From the NCBI GenBank assembly GCA_020637555.1, contig JACKKF010000003.1:310001-374000 (forward strand): a stretch of 64,000 nt of DNA, read 5' to 3'. This document shows, one piece after another, positions 51,260 through 61,298 of this stretch. Made by a program: the position numbers and the translations under genes. Below the pieces are notes generated by a model. The model was not told where the DNA came from and ran no database searches. It saw nothing but the letters and a program-made list of their open reading frames with translations. Source of the DNA: Rhodobacter sp. (GTDB taxonomy: Bacteria > Pseudomonadota > Alphaproteobacteria > Rhodobacterales > Rhodobacteraceae). Each line of letters begins with the position of its first letter. The stretch's first letter is position 1.

Positions 51260-54200
51260 TCATGTGCGCCGCGACGCCCCGGTCCGGTGTGTTTCAGGCA
51301 CCTGTTCGGGACGTGTCCGGGGCGTGCGGGCCGCGGCTGGCGGCGATGCGCGCGCGGAACAGGGGCGCGCCCTGCCGCGCGGCCAGCGCATCGGCGGCAT
51401 CCAGCGCGGCGGCCACCGCGGCCGGCGGCGCCCCTCGGCCGCGGCGATCATGGCGTCGATCCGGCGCATCTCGGCGCTGAGCCAGTGCGCATCGTCGCGC
51501 AAGGCGCTGCCCGCCAGCGCCAGGCTGTCGCGGGCCTCGGCGATGCGTCCCCGGGCAAGGCAGGCGTCGGCGTGGAAGATCATGCAGAAGCTGAGAAACG
51601 CCGCCGAGTCGCGGATGCGCGCGATCCCCTGCCGGGCGCGCTCGGCGCCGCAGGCGGCCTGATCCGCCGGCGCAAGATGCATCGCCGCGATGCCGTCAAA
51701 CAGATCGGCATAGCCGTGCCAGAGGGGCAGCGCATGGTCCCGCGCCAGCGCGCGCAGACGATCCGCAGCAACCGGCAGGCTCTCGTGGTGTCCTTGCAGG
51801 GCGGGCAGGATGCAGCCGATGAACAGGGTGACATTGCAGCGGTCATGCGCCGTGCCACTGTCCTGCGCATAGGTTTCGGCCAGCGCGCCCCAGCGGTCGG
51901 CGGCGGCCCGGTCCTGGGCGATGACGGCCAGTTCGGCCAGTCCGACCGCGGTCATCACCGCATGGTTCGACACGCCGAACCGGCTGAGGGCGGCCGCGTG
52001 CCGCGACGGGTCATAGCGGGCGACGAATGCCTCAAGCGGCGGTTTCGCTTCGCTGAAGCGGCCGCAGAAGATCAACGAGGTGCCGAGGGCCCGCAAGGCC
52101 AGAAGCTGCGCGATCTCGCCGGTTTCGCCGTTGAGCTGGCGCGCGACATGCAGCGAGGCGCGGAACTGCCCGGTCGCGCCCAGAAAGATCCATTTCGACA
52201 CCCTCAGCGGCACCAGAAGGTCGCTGCGGTCCAGCGCCTGTCCCAGCGCCTCGACCCGCGGCATCTCGGCCCGCACCGTGGGCGCGCCGAACCCCTCGGT
52301 CGCGATCAGCCCGGCCACCAGGTTCAGGCGGACACTCAGTTCCAGGGGATCCAGGACCGTGTCGGCGCTGGCGGTCTCGATCTCGGTCAGCGCCTGCCGG
52401 AAGTGGCCGATCGCCTCGGCATAGGCCGATCGGCGGGCCGCCAGCGTGCCGGCCCGTTCCCAATGACGCGCGGCCTCGGCGGGGGCGCCACCGCGCGAAA
52501 GGTGATGCGCCAGAACCTGCGGCAACGCATCCGCGATGTGGGGGACCTCGCGCTGCATGACCTGCGCGGTGCGGGCGTGAAGCGCCACGCGGTCCCTGCG
52601 CAACAGGGTCATATAGGCGGCATCGTGCAGCAGCATGTGACGAAAGGCCACCGCCGGTCCGAAATCGCTGTCGCCCTTGCGCAGGATACCCGCGTCGATC
52701 AGCGCGGCGATGTCGCGGCGCAGGGCCGCGTCATCCAGCCCCGCCACCGCTTGAAGCAGGGCTTGCGGAAATTCGGTGCCGATCACCGCGCCGACCTGGG
52801 CCAGTCGCCGCCCGGCAGGTAACCGGTCCAGGCGCGCCAGCAGGGAATCCGCCAGCGAAGCGGGCAGGGCCTCGGCGTCGCCGGTTTCCAGCGCGAACCG
52901 GGTCAGTTCCTCGGCAAAGACCGGGCTGCCGTCGCAGCGTGCGGCGATGCTGGCGATCTGGGCCGCGCCGATCACCGCCTCGGCGGCGTGGTCGCGGGCG
53001 ACGGTGCGGATGAGGGCGGCGAACTCGTCGGGTGCCAGCGGGCCGAGCGGCACCATCGCGGCACCGGCGGCCTCGGCCCAGTCCGGGCGAGAGCCGGACC
53101 GCAAGGTGGCGACCAGATGCAGCGGCGTTCCATCGAGCCGCGCGACGATCCAGCGCAGCAGGTCGGCTGTCGACGGGTCCAGCCATTGCGCATCTTCCAG
53201 GATCAGCGCGCCATCGTCCGCGGCCAGCGCCAGCAGCACCCGCCCCAACCCGTCGATGCGCGCCTCGCGGCCGATCGGCGGTGCATCCTGTGCCTTGCGT
53301 GCGGCCGAGGGGGTGCCGATCAGGTCGGACAGCAGGGCCTCGATGTCGGGCCCGGCCAGCCCCAGCGCCGCGCTCAGTTGCGCGGGATCGCTGCCATCCC
53401 GGCGCAGCCGGCGCGACAGATACCGGCGCAGGGGCTCGAACGGGGAGCCCTGGTGATAGGGCGAGCATTGCAGGACGGGCACGCGGGCGGGATCGTGGCC
53501 GGCGGCGGCCAGCCCCTCGCGCGCCAGACGGGATTTGCCCATGCCGCTGTCGCCAGAGATCAGCGTGACCCGGCCGCGCCCGTTGCGGGCCAGCGCCGAT
53601 TGTCGTTCGATCAGGGCCAGTTCCGCCGCACGGCCGACGAAACCGGCGCGCCCGCGCAGCGCATCGAACCGGCTGTCGGTTTCGGCATGGCCCAGCACCC
53701 GCCAGGCCCGGTGGGGCGCTGGCACCCCCTTGAGCGTGAGATGCCCCAGATCCTCGAGCCGGAACAAACCGCCCAGCCGGGTGCGGGTGGCATGGGACAG
53801 CACGATCGCGCCCGGCGGTGCCACCGCCTGCAGCCGGGCGGCCAGGTTCGGGATTTCGCCGATCACGCCGTCCCCGCGTGCCGGGTGGGGGGCATCGGGG
53901 GCGTCGACCACGGTCATGCCCGTGGCGATGCCGATCCGCATCTCGATGGTGCGCCCGGCAATCGGCGGCAGGTCCCGGATCCGCTGCACCGTGGCCAGTG
54001 CGGCGGCGACCGCGTTCTGGGCGGTGTGTTCCTCGATCCGGTCGAGACCGAAAAAGGCGACGATTCCGTCCCCCAGAAACCGCGCGACCTGGCCGTCATG
54101 GGCCGCCAGCGCCTGACTGACGAGGGCGCGGACGCGGTCGATCAGGTCGCGGTAATCCTCGGGGTCGAGGACCGAGGACAGCCCCGTCGAGTCGACCAGA

Positions 54201-54487
54201 TCGCAGAACATGGCCGTGATCGGGCGCTGTTCGCCCCCCGGTCCGGGCCTTGGTCCGGTCCCCGGTTCTGGACCCGGTTCTGGCCCCGGCCCGGTCGGCG
54301 GGTGGGTCGCCAGGCGCCGCGCCGCGCTGAGGATGCGGCGCCGGTGGCCCACCGACGTGACGCCGATTTCCGTCAGGTCCTCGGGCGTCAGGTCCGGCAG
54401 CAGGTCGATGTCGATATCCTGTGCCGCGAAGGCCTGGGCATACTGGCCGAGGTCCAGCGCGCGCAGCCAGTCCGTGATGCGGGTCAC
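51260..54487 (-). CDS. SAM domain-nucleotide cyclase-ATPase-TPR signalling protein, C-terminus frameshifted
   Basis: A large regulator of about 1075 aa as read. Order: SAM (sterile alpha motif) domain (residues 3-60), Pro/Gly-rich linker (66-86), class III adenylyl/guanylyl cyclase domain with metal-binding Asp96 ('FCDLVDST') and Asp140 ('FLGDGIVAFFG'), an AAA-type ATPase with Walker A 'ISGDSGMGKSRLARE' and Walker B-like 'LILEDAQWLD', then TPR-like helices. GTG start overlaps the upstream oxidase stop (GTGA). The last 35 or so residues as read are Arg/Pro noise. One base added to the four-base C run at 51431-51434 restores 'APPAAVAAALDAADALAARQGA' and a stop at 51294. Confidence 0.85.
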   Translation of the reverse strand: MTRITDWLRALDLGQYAQAFAAQDIDIDLLPDLTPEDLTEIGVTSVGHRRRILSAARRLATHPPTGPGPEPGPEPGTGPRPGPGGEQRPITAMFCDLVDSTGLSSVLDPEDYRDLIDRVRALVSQALAAHDGQVARFLGDGIVAFFGLDRIEEHTAQNAVAAALATVQRIRDLPPIAGRTIEMRIGIATGMTVVDAPDAPHPARGDGVIGEIPNLAARLQAVAPPGAIVLSHATRTRLGGLFRLEDLGHLTLKGVPAPHRAWRVLGHAETDSRFDALRGRAGFVGRAAELALIERQSALARNGRGRVTLISGDSGMGKSRLAREGLAAAGHDPARVPVLQCSPYHQGSPFEPLRRYLSRRLRRDGSDPAQLSAALGLAGPDIEALLSDLIGTPSAARKAQDAPPIGREARIDGLGRVLLALAADDGALILEDAQWLDPSTADLLRWIVARLDGTPLHLVATLRSGSRPDWAEAAGAAMVPLGPLAPDEFAALIRTVARDHAAEAVIGAAQIASIAARCDGSPVFAEELTRFALETGDAEALPASLADSLLARLDRLPAGRRLAQVGAVIGTEFPQALLQAVAGLDDAALRRDIAALIDAGILRKGDSDFGPAVAFRHMLLHDAAYMTLLRRDRVALHARTAQVMQREVPHIADALPQVLAHHLSRGGAPAEAARHWERAGTLAARRSAYAEAIGHFRQALTEIETASADTVLDPLELSVRLNLVAGLIATEGFGAPTVRAEMPRVEALGQALDRSDLLVPLRVSKWIFLGATGQFRASLHVARQLNGETGEIAQLLALRALGTSLIFCGRFSEAKPPLEAFVARYDPSRHAAALSRFGVSNHAVMTAVGLAELAVIAQDRAAADRWGALAETYAQDSGTAHDRCNVTLFIGCILPALQGHHESLPVAADRLRALARDHALPLWHGYADLFDGIAAMHLAPADQAACGAERARQGIARIRDSAAFLSFCMIFHADACLARGRIAEARDSLALAGSALRDDAHWLSAEMRRIDAMIAAAEGRRRPRWPPRWMPPMRWPRGRARPCSARASPPAAARTPRTRPEQVPETHRTGASRRT

Positions 54488-56133
54488 GACCGTGCGCCGC
54501 CCCGTGGCGGAACCAGCACGGTGACCGGCTGCGCCAGCGCCGCGCCCACACCCGCCGGCAGACCCGCCGGCAGCGGGGGCGGCGTGCCGCCGGCACGCCC
54601 GCCGACCCCGGCCGGTGCCCAGACCTGCATCGGAAAGGCAAAGGCGTTGGCCGGGTCGTATTTCGCCTTGACCGCCTGCAGCACCGGATAGGCCGCACCC
54701 CAGAACCGGTGGGTATAGTCGAGATCGGCCGCATTCGGATAGTTCTGATAGACATGGCCGTTCGACAGCGGCTCGAGACAGCGCAGCCAGTCCTGCAGGA
54801 AGGTCTCGCAGGCGGCGCGGTCCTTGTTCAGCAGCCAGTAGACATCCATCACCATGTTGATCGCGACATCGCGGTGCACAAAGGCCGTATCGAGGGGGGC
54901 CACCTGGTTGATGGCGCCGCCGTAGAACTCGCCATAGCCATAGGCCATGTTGTTCGGCGCCTGGGCGAACAGCGCGAAAAGCGCGGTCCACTCGGCCTGG
55001 GTCAGGGCGCGGGCGATGTAGCGGCAGGCCTTGTCCTCGAACGGCATCTGATCGAGAACGGGCATGCCCTGCGGATAGTTCAGAAGCTTGTCGTTCATGA
55101 CGCGGAAGGTATCCGTCGCCTGCCACTGGTCGATGCAGCCGGGCAGGGCGATCAGCGGCGCCAGCAACGCCGGCAGCATGGCCGGATCACCCAGCCACAT
55201 GCCGCGCACCATGAAATAGGGCTTCAGCGGGGTGCCGACGGGTGGCGGGGGCCGCGACGGGTCCAGATGGTTCTGAAAACACAGCGAGACCTGCAGGTTC
55301 ATCGGCCAACCCGCTGTCCCGGTCAGGATCCCCGATTGCAGGGCCAGCATCGCCGCGACCGCCTGATCGACGCCCGAGGCACTGTCCAGCGCCCAGGCCA
55401 GGGCAAAGCCCGTCACGTCCGTCAGCTTGCGCAGCCGATAGGTCACGCTCAGCACGGCGCCGAAATTCCCGCCGGTGCCACCGCGCAGCGCCCAGTAGAG
55501 ATCGGCGTTCTGCGCGCTGTCCGCCTGCACGATGCTGCCATCGGCCAGCATCACCCGGAACGCCAGCGCATTGTCGCAATTCAGCCCGTAGCTGACCGAG
55601 GTGAAGCCATACCCGCCCCCCTGGACAAAGCCGCCGACGCGCACATCGGGGCATTCGCCCGCCGGCACATGCAGGCCCTGGTGTTCCAGCGCCTGATACA
55701 GCTGGCCAAAGGTGCATCCGACGCCGACGGTGGCCTGCATGGCCGCGGCATCGACCGCGATCTGGTCCAGCGCCGACAGGTCGATCAGCACGCCGTTGCC
55801 GGTGGAATACCCGGCGGTCGAGTGGCCGCCCGAGCGCAGGCAGAACCCCTGCGGGACGATCTGCCCGAATTGCAGCGCCAGCGCCACGTCGGCCTCGGTC
55901 TTGCAGTAGATGATGGCGCCCGGATACTGGTTGAACAACGGGTTGAAGATCTGCCGCGCCGCGTCATAGCCGGGATCGCCCTTCAGCACGATCTCGCCGG
56001 CCATCGCGGATTGCAGGGTCCTGGCGGCATCCCGCGTGGTGCCGATCTGCGTGAACTGCGCCTCGGGCAGGGCGTCCCAACGGGCGAAGCGTTGGGCATC
56101 CTGCGTGCGCTTCAACGAAAAATTGGCTGGCAT
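54484..56133 (-). CDS. Bicovalent-flavin FAD-binding oxidoreductase (berberine bridge enzyme-like)
   Basis: A 549-aa PCMH-type flavoprotein. Two covalent FAD attachment residues are visible: His104 in 'LRSGGHSTAGYS' and Cys161 in 'PAGECPDVRVGGFVQGGGYG', the hallmark of bicovalent BBE-like oxidases. The C-terminal BBE segment 'VYQNYPNAADLDYTHRFWGAAYPVLQAVKAKYDPANAF' completes the fold. There is no signal peptide. The product class (sugar, alkaloid or alcohol oxidase) cannot be set. A Gly/Pro-rich tail of about 35 residues precedes the stop. Translationally coupled to the cyclase gene. Confidence 0.9.
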   Translation of the reverse strand: MPANFSLKRTQDAQRFARWDALPEAQFTQIGTTRDAARTLQSAMAGEIVLKGDPGYDAARQIFNPLFNQYPGAIIYCKTEADVALALQFGQIVPQGFCLRSGGHSTAGYSTGNGVLIDLSALDQIAVDAAAMQATVGVGCTFGQLYQALEHQGLHVPAGECPDVRVGGFVQGGGYGFTSVSYGLNCDNALAFRVMLADGSIVQADSAQNADLYWALRGGTGGNFGAVLSVTYRLRKLTDVTGFALAWALDSASGVDQAVAAMLALQSGILTGTAGWPMNLQVSLCFQNHLDPSRPPPPVGTPLKPYFMVRGMWLGDPAMLPALLAPLIALPGCIDQWQATDTFRVMNDKLLNYPQGMPVLDQMPFEDKACRYIARALTQAEWTALFALFAQAPNNMAYGYGEFYGGAINQVAPLDTAFVHRDVAINMVMDVYWLLNKDRAACETFLQDWLRCLEPLSNGHVYQNYPNAADLDYTHRFWGAAYPVLQAVKAKYDPANAFAFPMQVWAPAGVGGRAGGTPPPLPAGLPAGVGAALAQPVTVLVPPRGGARS

Positions 56134-56188
56134 GTCGATCGCGCTCCCGGGTGGTTTCCGTCCGAATCCCCTGCTGGCCACAAGCTTA

Positions 56189-56209
56189 ACCTGCGCAGAA
56201 AATGCAGGT
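56189..56209. promoter_or_regulatory. Inverted repeat in the divergent oxidase/SulP promoter region
   Basis: ACCTGC-N9-GCAGGT, perfect 6-bp arms, in the 169-bp region between two divergent starts. Possible operator shared by the oxidase-cyclase pair and the transporter. No regulator is assigned. Confidence 0.35.
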
Positions 56210-56302
56210 CCAACCCTTTCCAACTGTCGGGACAGGAAAGTCGGCGGTTGCGCCGCCCCTCATTTCGCCTACCCTAGCGTGCAGGGCAGCGCGGGTGGCG
56301 GG

Positions 56303-58486
56303 ATGACGGCGTTCGATGTGGCGAAACGGACGGCCGGGTTCAGCTGGCGGGGCGCGCTGGCCGGGGCGGTCCTGGGCGTCGACGCCATCGGACATTGCGT
56401 CGCCCTGGCGACCCTGTGTTTCGCGGGGCCTTTGGTGAACGGGCTGGGGCTGGCGACGGCGTCCTTTCTGGCGGCAACGGCACTGGTCACGCTGGTTCTG
56501 GTCGCGGCCTCGGCCTTTCCCAATGCGATCGGCATCGCGCAGGACACGTCGATCGCGGTGCTGGCGCCCGCGGCGGCGCTGGCGGCGGCGCGGGCCACGG
56601 GCGGCGAGGCCGGCCAGATCGCCACCGCCTTTGCCGTCATCGGCGGCGCCGCGGTGTTGTCGGGGGCGGCCTTTCTGATCGTCGGTGCGGCGGGCCTGGG
56701 CCGGGTGGTGCGGCTGGTCCCCTATTCCGTGGCGGCGGGGTTCCTGGCCAGTTCGGGCTGGCTGCTGGTTGCCTCGGCGCTGATGGTGCTGACCGGAACC
56801 GATGCGTTGGGCGCCGCCCTTGCGCATCTGACCACGCCGGCCGCGCTGGCCACGGTCGCACCGGCCCTGGCGATGGCGGTGGCGCTGCGCCTGTCCGTGG
56901 GGCTGCGGATGGGGTCTGCGGGCTTCGTGGTGGTGGTGGGGCTGGCGATCGCCCTGTTCTATGCCGCGCTGGCGCTGGGCGGAACCGACATCGCCCAGGC
57001 CCGCGCGCAGGGGCTTCTGCCCGGCCTCGCGGCGCTGGGCGCGGGACATGAGAGCGCGCGGTCGCTCTATGCCGCGATCGACTGGGGGCAGGTTGCCGGG
57101 ACGGCGCCGGTGCTGGCGGCGGTGGTCGTCATCAACATTCTGGGGGTCTTGCTGAACATCTCGGGGGTCGAACTGGCCGCACGGCGCGACATTGACGTGA
57201 ACCGGGAATTGCGGGTGACCGGCGCGGCGACGCTGCTGGCCGGACTGACGGGGGCGACCACCGCCTTCATGACCAGCGGATCGACCATCGTCGCGCAGAA
57301 GCTGGGGGTGCAGGGGCGGGCGCTGGGGCTCAGCTTTGCCGCGGTCACCTTGCTGGGCTGCCTGCTGGCAGGGCCGATCGTCGCAAGCGTCCCGGTCTTT
57401 GCCGCGGCGGGGTTGCTGCTGTTCATCGGGGCCTCGATGCTCGAGGACTGGCTGATCGCCACCCGCCGCCGCATGGCGCGCCTCGACTGGCTGGTGACGC
57501 TGGGAATTGTCGCGCTGACCATCGCCGCCGGGATCCTGCCCGCGGTGATCGCCGGGCTGGGGCTGGCGATCCTGGGGTTCGCCATCGGCTATGCCCGGCT
57601 TCCGGTGGTGCGCCACGCCAGCGATGGCGCCCATAGCCGCAGCACGCTGGAACGCAGCGCCGAGCAGGACGCGATCCTTGCCGCCGAGGGCGCGCGCCTG
57701 CGTGTGCTGCACCTGCAGGGCTACCTGTTCTTCGGATCGGTCGAACGTCTGACCGATACGCTGCGCGGCGCGCTCGAGGGGGGCGGCGTGCGGGCGCTGA
57801 TCCTGGATTTCCGGGCGGTGACGGGGCTCGATTCCGCAGCCTGCGCCGCGCTGGGCAAGCTGGACTACATCGTGCGCGGGCGCGGCGCGACCCTGCATCT
57901 GAGCGCGCTGTCCGACGAGTTGCGCGCGGTCATCGACCGCTGGCACGGGGACCGGGCGACAGGCGATCTGCCGCGGATCTGGCCCAGCACCGACCGCGCG
58001 CTGGAGGCCTGCGAGACCGAGCTGCTGCACGCGCGTCTGGGCCCCGGAGGCACTGTTTCGGCGGTGGATCTCTTGCGGACGCTGGGTGGCGCGCATCCGC
58101 GCATCGACGCCTTGCTGGCCCTCATGGAGCCGATGGACCTGCCGGCCGGGGCGGTGCTGATCGCGCGCGGCACAAGGGCGGGCGACATCTATGTGCTGGA
58201 TCGCGGGCGCCTCGGGGTGACGATCCCGGGCGAGCGCGGCGTGCCGATCCGGGTGCGCTCGCTTGGCCCGGGCGCGGTGGTGGGCGAGATCGCCCGCTAT
58301 CATGGCGGCCTGCGCACCGCCGATGTCGTGGCCGAGGCCCCCAGCCGCGTGCTGCGCCTGTCCGAGGCGACCCTCGACCGGATCGAGGCCGACGACCGCG
58401 ATCTTGCGGCGCTGATCCATGCCATCCTGGCGCGCGCGCTGTCCGACAAGGTGATGCAGACCAACCGGCTGGTCTCGGCGCTTTAG
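56303..58486 (+). CDS. SulP-family anion transporter with STAS and cyclic-nucleotide-binding domains
   Basis: A 727-aa protein: roughly 12 membrane helices of SulP type (residues 10-430, e.g. 'VVVINILGVLLNISGVELAARRDIDVNRELRVTG'), a STAS domain ('ALILDFRAVTGLDSAACAALGKL') and a C-terminal cNMP-binding domain whose phosphate-binding cassette is intact ('VVGEIARYHGGLRTADVV', with Glu and Arg). It should transport an anion (sulfate, bicarbonate or dicarboxylate) under cyclic-nucleotide control. It is divergent from a cyclase gene. Start ATG 56303 follows GGTGGCGG. Its stop overlaps the convergent hydrolase by 4 bp. Confidence 0.88.
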   Translation: MTAFDVAKRTAGFSWRGALAGAVLGVDAIGHCVALATLCFAGPLVNGLGLATASFLAATALVTLVLVAASAFPNAIGIAQDTSIAVLAPAAALAAARATGGEAGQIATAFAVIGGAAVLSGAAFLIVGAAGLGRVVRLVPYSVAAGFLASSGWLLVASALMVLTGTDALGAALAHLTTPAALATVAPALAMAVALRLSVGLRMGSAGFVVVVGLAIALFYAALALGGTDIAQARAQGLLPGLAALGAGHESARSLYAAIDWGQVAGTAPVLAAVVVINILGVLLNISGVELAARRDIDVNRELRVTGAATLLAGLTGATTAFMTSGSTIVAQKLGVQGRALGLSFAAVTLLGCLLAGPIVASVPVFAAAGLLLFIGASMLEDWLIATRRRMARLDWLVTLGIVALTIAAGILPAVIAGLGLAILGFAIGYARLPVVRHASDGAHSRSTLERSAEQDAILAAEGARLRVLHLQGYLFFGSVERLTDTLRGALEGGGVRALILDFRAVTGLDSAACAALGKLDYIVRGRGATLHLSALSDELRAVIDRWHGDRATGDLPRIWPSTDRALEACETELLHARLGPGGTVSAVDLLRTLGGAHPRIDALLALMEPMDLPAGAVLIARGTRAGDIYVLDRGRLGVTIPGERGVPIRVRSLGPGAVVGEIARYHGGLRTADVVAEAPSRVLRLSEATLDRIEADDRDLAALIHAILARALSDKVMQTNRLVSAL

Positions 58487-59232
58487 TCCAGCAGCGCCAG
58501 CACCGCCTCGGGCGCCGTAACCTGCGCGTTGTGCGGCTGCCCCGGCAGCAGATGGGCCCCGGGGTCGATGGCTGTCATCTCGGGCAGGGTGACCATCGGG
58601 TCCTCGGCGCCCGCCGCCATGCGCAGCGGCGTGCGCACCCGGCGCAGAATGTCCGGAACCGTCGCATCGGCCGCCAGGAAAACGCGCGGGTCCATCGCCA
58701 GCGCAAAGCCGCCGTCGCGTTCGCAGACACCCCGGTCGAGTTCCGGCGCATCCGGTTCGACCAGCCCGTGCAGCCCGGCGAGTTTGGCATGACGCTCGCG
58801 CGCCTCGGCCAGCGTGGAGAACAGGCGCGGCGGGCGCCGGGCCATGGCATGGGCCCCGGCGAGATCGCTTTCGCTCCAGGTGATCTTGACACCCAGCGTC
58901 ACCAGCCGGGCGGGCAGGGGGCCGAACAGGCCGCCCGCGACCAGGGCGCCGACCACCCCGCCAAAGGAATGGCCCAGCACGCTCACGCGGGCCGGGTCCT
59001 CGGTTCGCAACAGCGTGGCGATATCGGCGGCGTGGTTGCCGAAACCAAAGGGCCCTTCGGAGCGCGACCGGCCGTGGCCCCGCAGATCCGGGGCCATCCA
59101 GCGCGCGCTCCGGCGTTCGATCAGCGCCGTCAGCCCGCGCCAGACCGCACCCGTCGCGCCCAGACCGTGCAGCAGCACGATCAGGTCCGCGCCCGCTCCG
59201 CCGCGTTCCACATGAAGACCCTGGTGCGCCAT
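58483..59232 (-). CDS. Alpha/beta-fold hydrolase
   Basis: A 249-aa alpha/beta hydrolase. 'LIVLLHGLGATGAVW' holds the oxyanion region, 'VSVLGHSFGGVVGAL' the nucleophile Ser, 'MAAGAEDPMVTL' the acid and 'LPGQPHNAQV' the catalytic His. It resembles epoxide-hydrolase or lactonase-like members; substrate unknown. Start at ATG 59232. Confidence 0.85.
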   Translation of the reverse strand: MAHQGLHVERGGAGADLIVLLHGLGATGAVWRGLTALIERRSARWMAPDLRGHGRSRSEGPFGFGNHAADIATLLRTEDPARVSVLGHSFGGVVGALVAGGLFGPLPARLVTLGVKITWSESDLAGAHAMARRPPRLFSTLAEARERHAKLAGLHGLVEPDAPELDRGVCERDGGFALAMDPRVFLAADATVPDILRRVRTPLRMAAGAEDPMVTLPEMTAIDPGAHLLPGQPHNAQVTAPEAVLALLD

Positions 59233-59296
59233 GCCGTTGCCCCCTGTTCGCCCGCGGGGCAGTATGGGGCCGGCGCGGTGGCGCTGGCAACCGCGA

Positions 59297-60519
59297 TCAG
59301 GGGCGTGCGGCGGCGATGGCCAGCCCGTCCACCACGGCGGTAAAGGCCGCGGCGTCGCGATGCGTCGCATCGGGCAGAAGGGCGCGCATCTCGTCGCGCA
59401 CCAACTGCATCAGGCTGGACCCGCCGACCAGGATCACCTCGTCCACGGCCTGCGGCGGCTGGCCGGCCAGTGCGAGGGTCTCGAGCGCGGCGCGGCGCAA
59501 GGCGGCGCGGTGACCGGCAAGGGTCGCGGCCAGGGCCTGACCGCTGACCGGCGCAAACAGCCCGCGTTCGATCCCGGACAGGTCGATCCGCCCCTGTCCG
59601 GTTTCGTTGGCGGCGATCTTCGCAGCCTCGACAGCAAAGGCCAGGCTGTGGCCCAGCTCGTCCTCGAGCACGGTGCAAAGCCGGGTCATCGCGCGCGGAT
59701 CGACGGCCAGGCGCGCCATCATCGCTGCCTGCCGGCGCGGTTCGGGCGCGTAAAGAAAGGGGATGCGCGCCCAGGTCGCCAGATCGACATACAAGGCACG
59801 CGGCACCGGCAACAGGGTTGCGCCCATCTCGCGCCTGAGTTGCCCGCCCAGACCAAGAAGCGGCATCGCGTGGGCAAGCGAGACCGCCGTGTCGAAATCC
59901 GTGCCCCCAGCCGCAGGCCGTGACTGGCCAGGATCGCGGGGCGATCGCCGTCGCGCCGAAACAGCGTGAAATCCGATGTCCCCCCGCCGATATCCACCAC
60001 GAGCCCCAACCCGTGCCCCGTCTGATGGCACGCCAGCGCGGCGGCTTCGGGTTCGGGCAAAAAGGCGATCTCGGAAAACCCCGCCGCCTGGTAGCAGGCC
60101 CTGAGGTCGGCCTCGGCCTGGGCATCGCGCGCTGGATCGTCGTGAAAATGCACGGGACGCCCGGACAGAACGCCGGTGAAGCGTTGGCCCGTCGCCCGTT
60201 CGGCGGCCTCACGCAGGGTCAGCAGAAAGGCGGTGACCACCTCGGCCAGGGTGCGGCGCCGACCCGCGATCAGGCGCGATTCATGCAACAGCGGCTGACC
60301 CAGCACGCTTTTCAGGGCGCGCATGTAGCGCCCCTCGTCCCCGGCGGCCAGCGCCCGCGCCGCGGCCTCGCCGATGCGCATGGCACCGCCGTCGGCGGGG
60401 AAGAACACGGCTGTCGGCAGCGTGTCGCGCCCGTCGATCGGCACACGCCAGATCCCGCCGGGATGGGCCAGAGCGGCCGCCGAATTCGACGTTCCGAAAT
60501 CAAGGGCGAGCATCGGCAT
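59297..60519 (-). pseudogene. Hsp70-like (YegD-type) ATPase gene with one-base frameshift
   Basis: An Hsp70-like protein without the substrate-binding domain (about 407 aa if corrected, the size of E. coli YegD). 'LALDFGTSNSAAALA' (phosphate 1), 'GLVVDIGGGTSDFTLFRRDGD' (phosphate 2) and 'VDEVILVGGSSLMQLV' (adenosine motif) are all present. The two parts lie in different frames, joined at a five-base C run (59904-59908, plus strand). One extra base gives 'GGTDFDTAVSLAHAMPLLGLGGQLRREMG' in frame. GGGAGG precedes the start at 60519. Confidence 0.85.
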
Positions 60520-60631
60520 GGCGTGACCTCCCGCAAAAGGATCGCCCCCATAGGCCAGACTCACCCGGGGCGCAAGGCGTTGAACCCGACCCGGGCCTGT
60601 GGCAAGCCGGGGGCCGGAGGACAGAACAGGC

Positions 60632-61192
60632 ATGGACAGGATCGAAGCCACAGGACCCTGGCGTTTTGTCGCGCTGGATGTCGAAACCGCCAACAGCGCC
60701 GCCGACAGCATCTGCCAGATCGGCATCGCCCTGGTCGGCCTGGACAACCGGATCCAGACCTGGGTGACCTATGTGAACCCCTGCTCCGCCTTTTCGGCGT
60801 TCAACATCCGGGTGCACGGGATCGGGCCCGATCACGTCGCGGCGGCTCCGGCCTTTGCGCAGGCGCTTGCCCCGATCGAGGACCTTCTGGCCCGGCAACC
60901 GGTCATCCAGCACAGCACCTTTGACGAGCGCGCCATCGCCGGGGCCTGCGCGGCCCTGGGCCGCAAGCCGCCGGCCTGGCGGTGGGGCGACAGCGTGCGC
61001 ATCGCCCGGCGCGCCTGGCCCGAATTCCGCGGCAACGGCGGTCACGGGCTGGCCCATCTGCGCGAGCGGCTGGATCTGGATTTTGTCCACCACGACGCCG
61101 GCGAAGACGCGCGCGCCGCGGCCGAGGTGGTGCTGCACGCCGAACGTCACACCGGCCAGCCGTTCGAGGCGCTTCTGGGCTGGACCCGCTAG
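60632..61192 (+). CDS. 3'-5' exonuclease (DnaQ-like, DEDDh)
   Basis: A 186-aa exonuclease. 'FVALDVETANSAADSICQIGIALV' holds the first Asp and Glu, 'IQHSTFDERAI' the second Asp, and 'VHHDAGEDARAAAEVVL' the His and last Asp of DEDDh. It resembles the free exonuclease domain family related to Pol III epsilon and exonuclease X. Start ATG 60632 with GGAGGA 11 bases upstream. Between a frameshifted Hsp70-like gene and ccmF. Confidence 0.87.
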   Translation: MDRIEATGPWRFVALDVETANSAADSICQIGIALVGLDNRIQTWVTYVNPCSAFSAFNIRVHGIGPDHVAAAPAFAQALAPIEDLLARQPVIQHSTFDERAIAGACAALGRKPPAWRWGDSVRIARRAWPEFRGNGGHGLAHLRERLDLDFVHHDAGEDARAAAEVVLHAERHTGQPFEALLGWTR

Positions 61193-61298
61193 ACCGGCGC
61201 CCCGCCCCCCGCCTCGCGGCGCCCCCGGGGCACCCTGTCGCAGGCATGTGAAGCCTTCGCGCTTTGCGGCCCGCGCGGGGCGGGGTATAGCAGACGGC

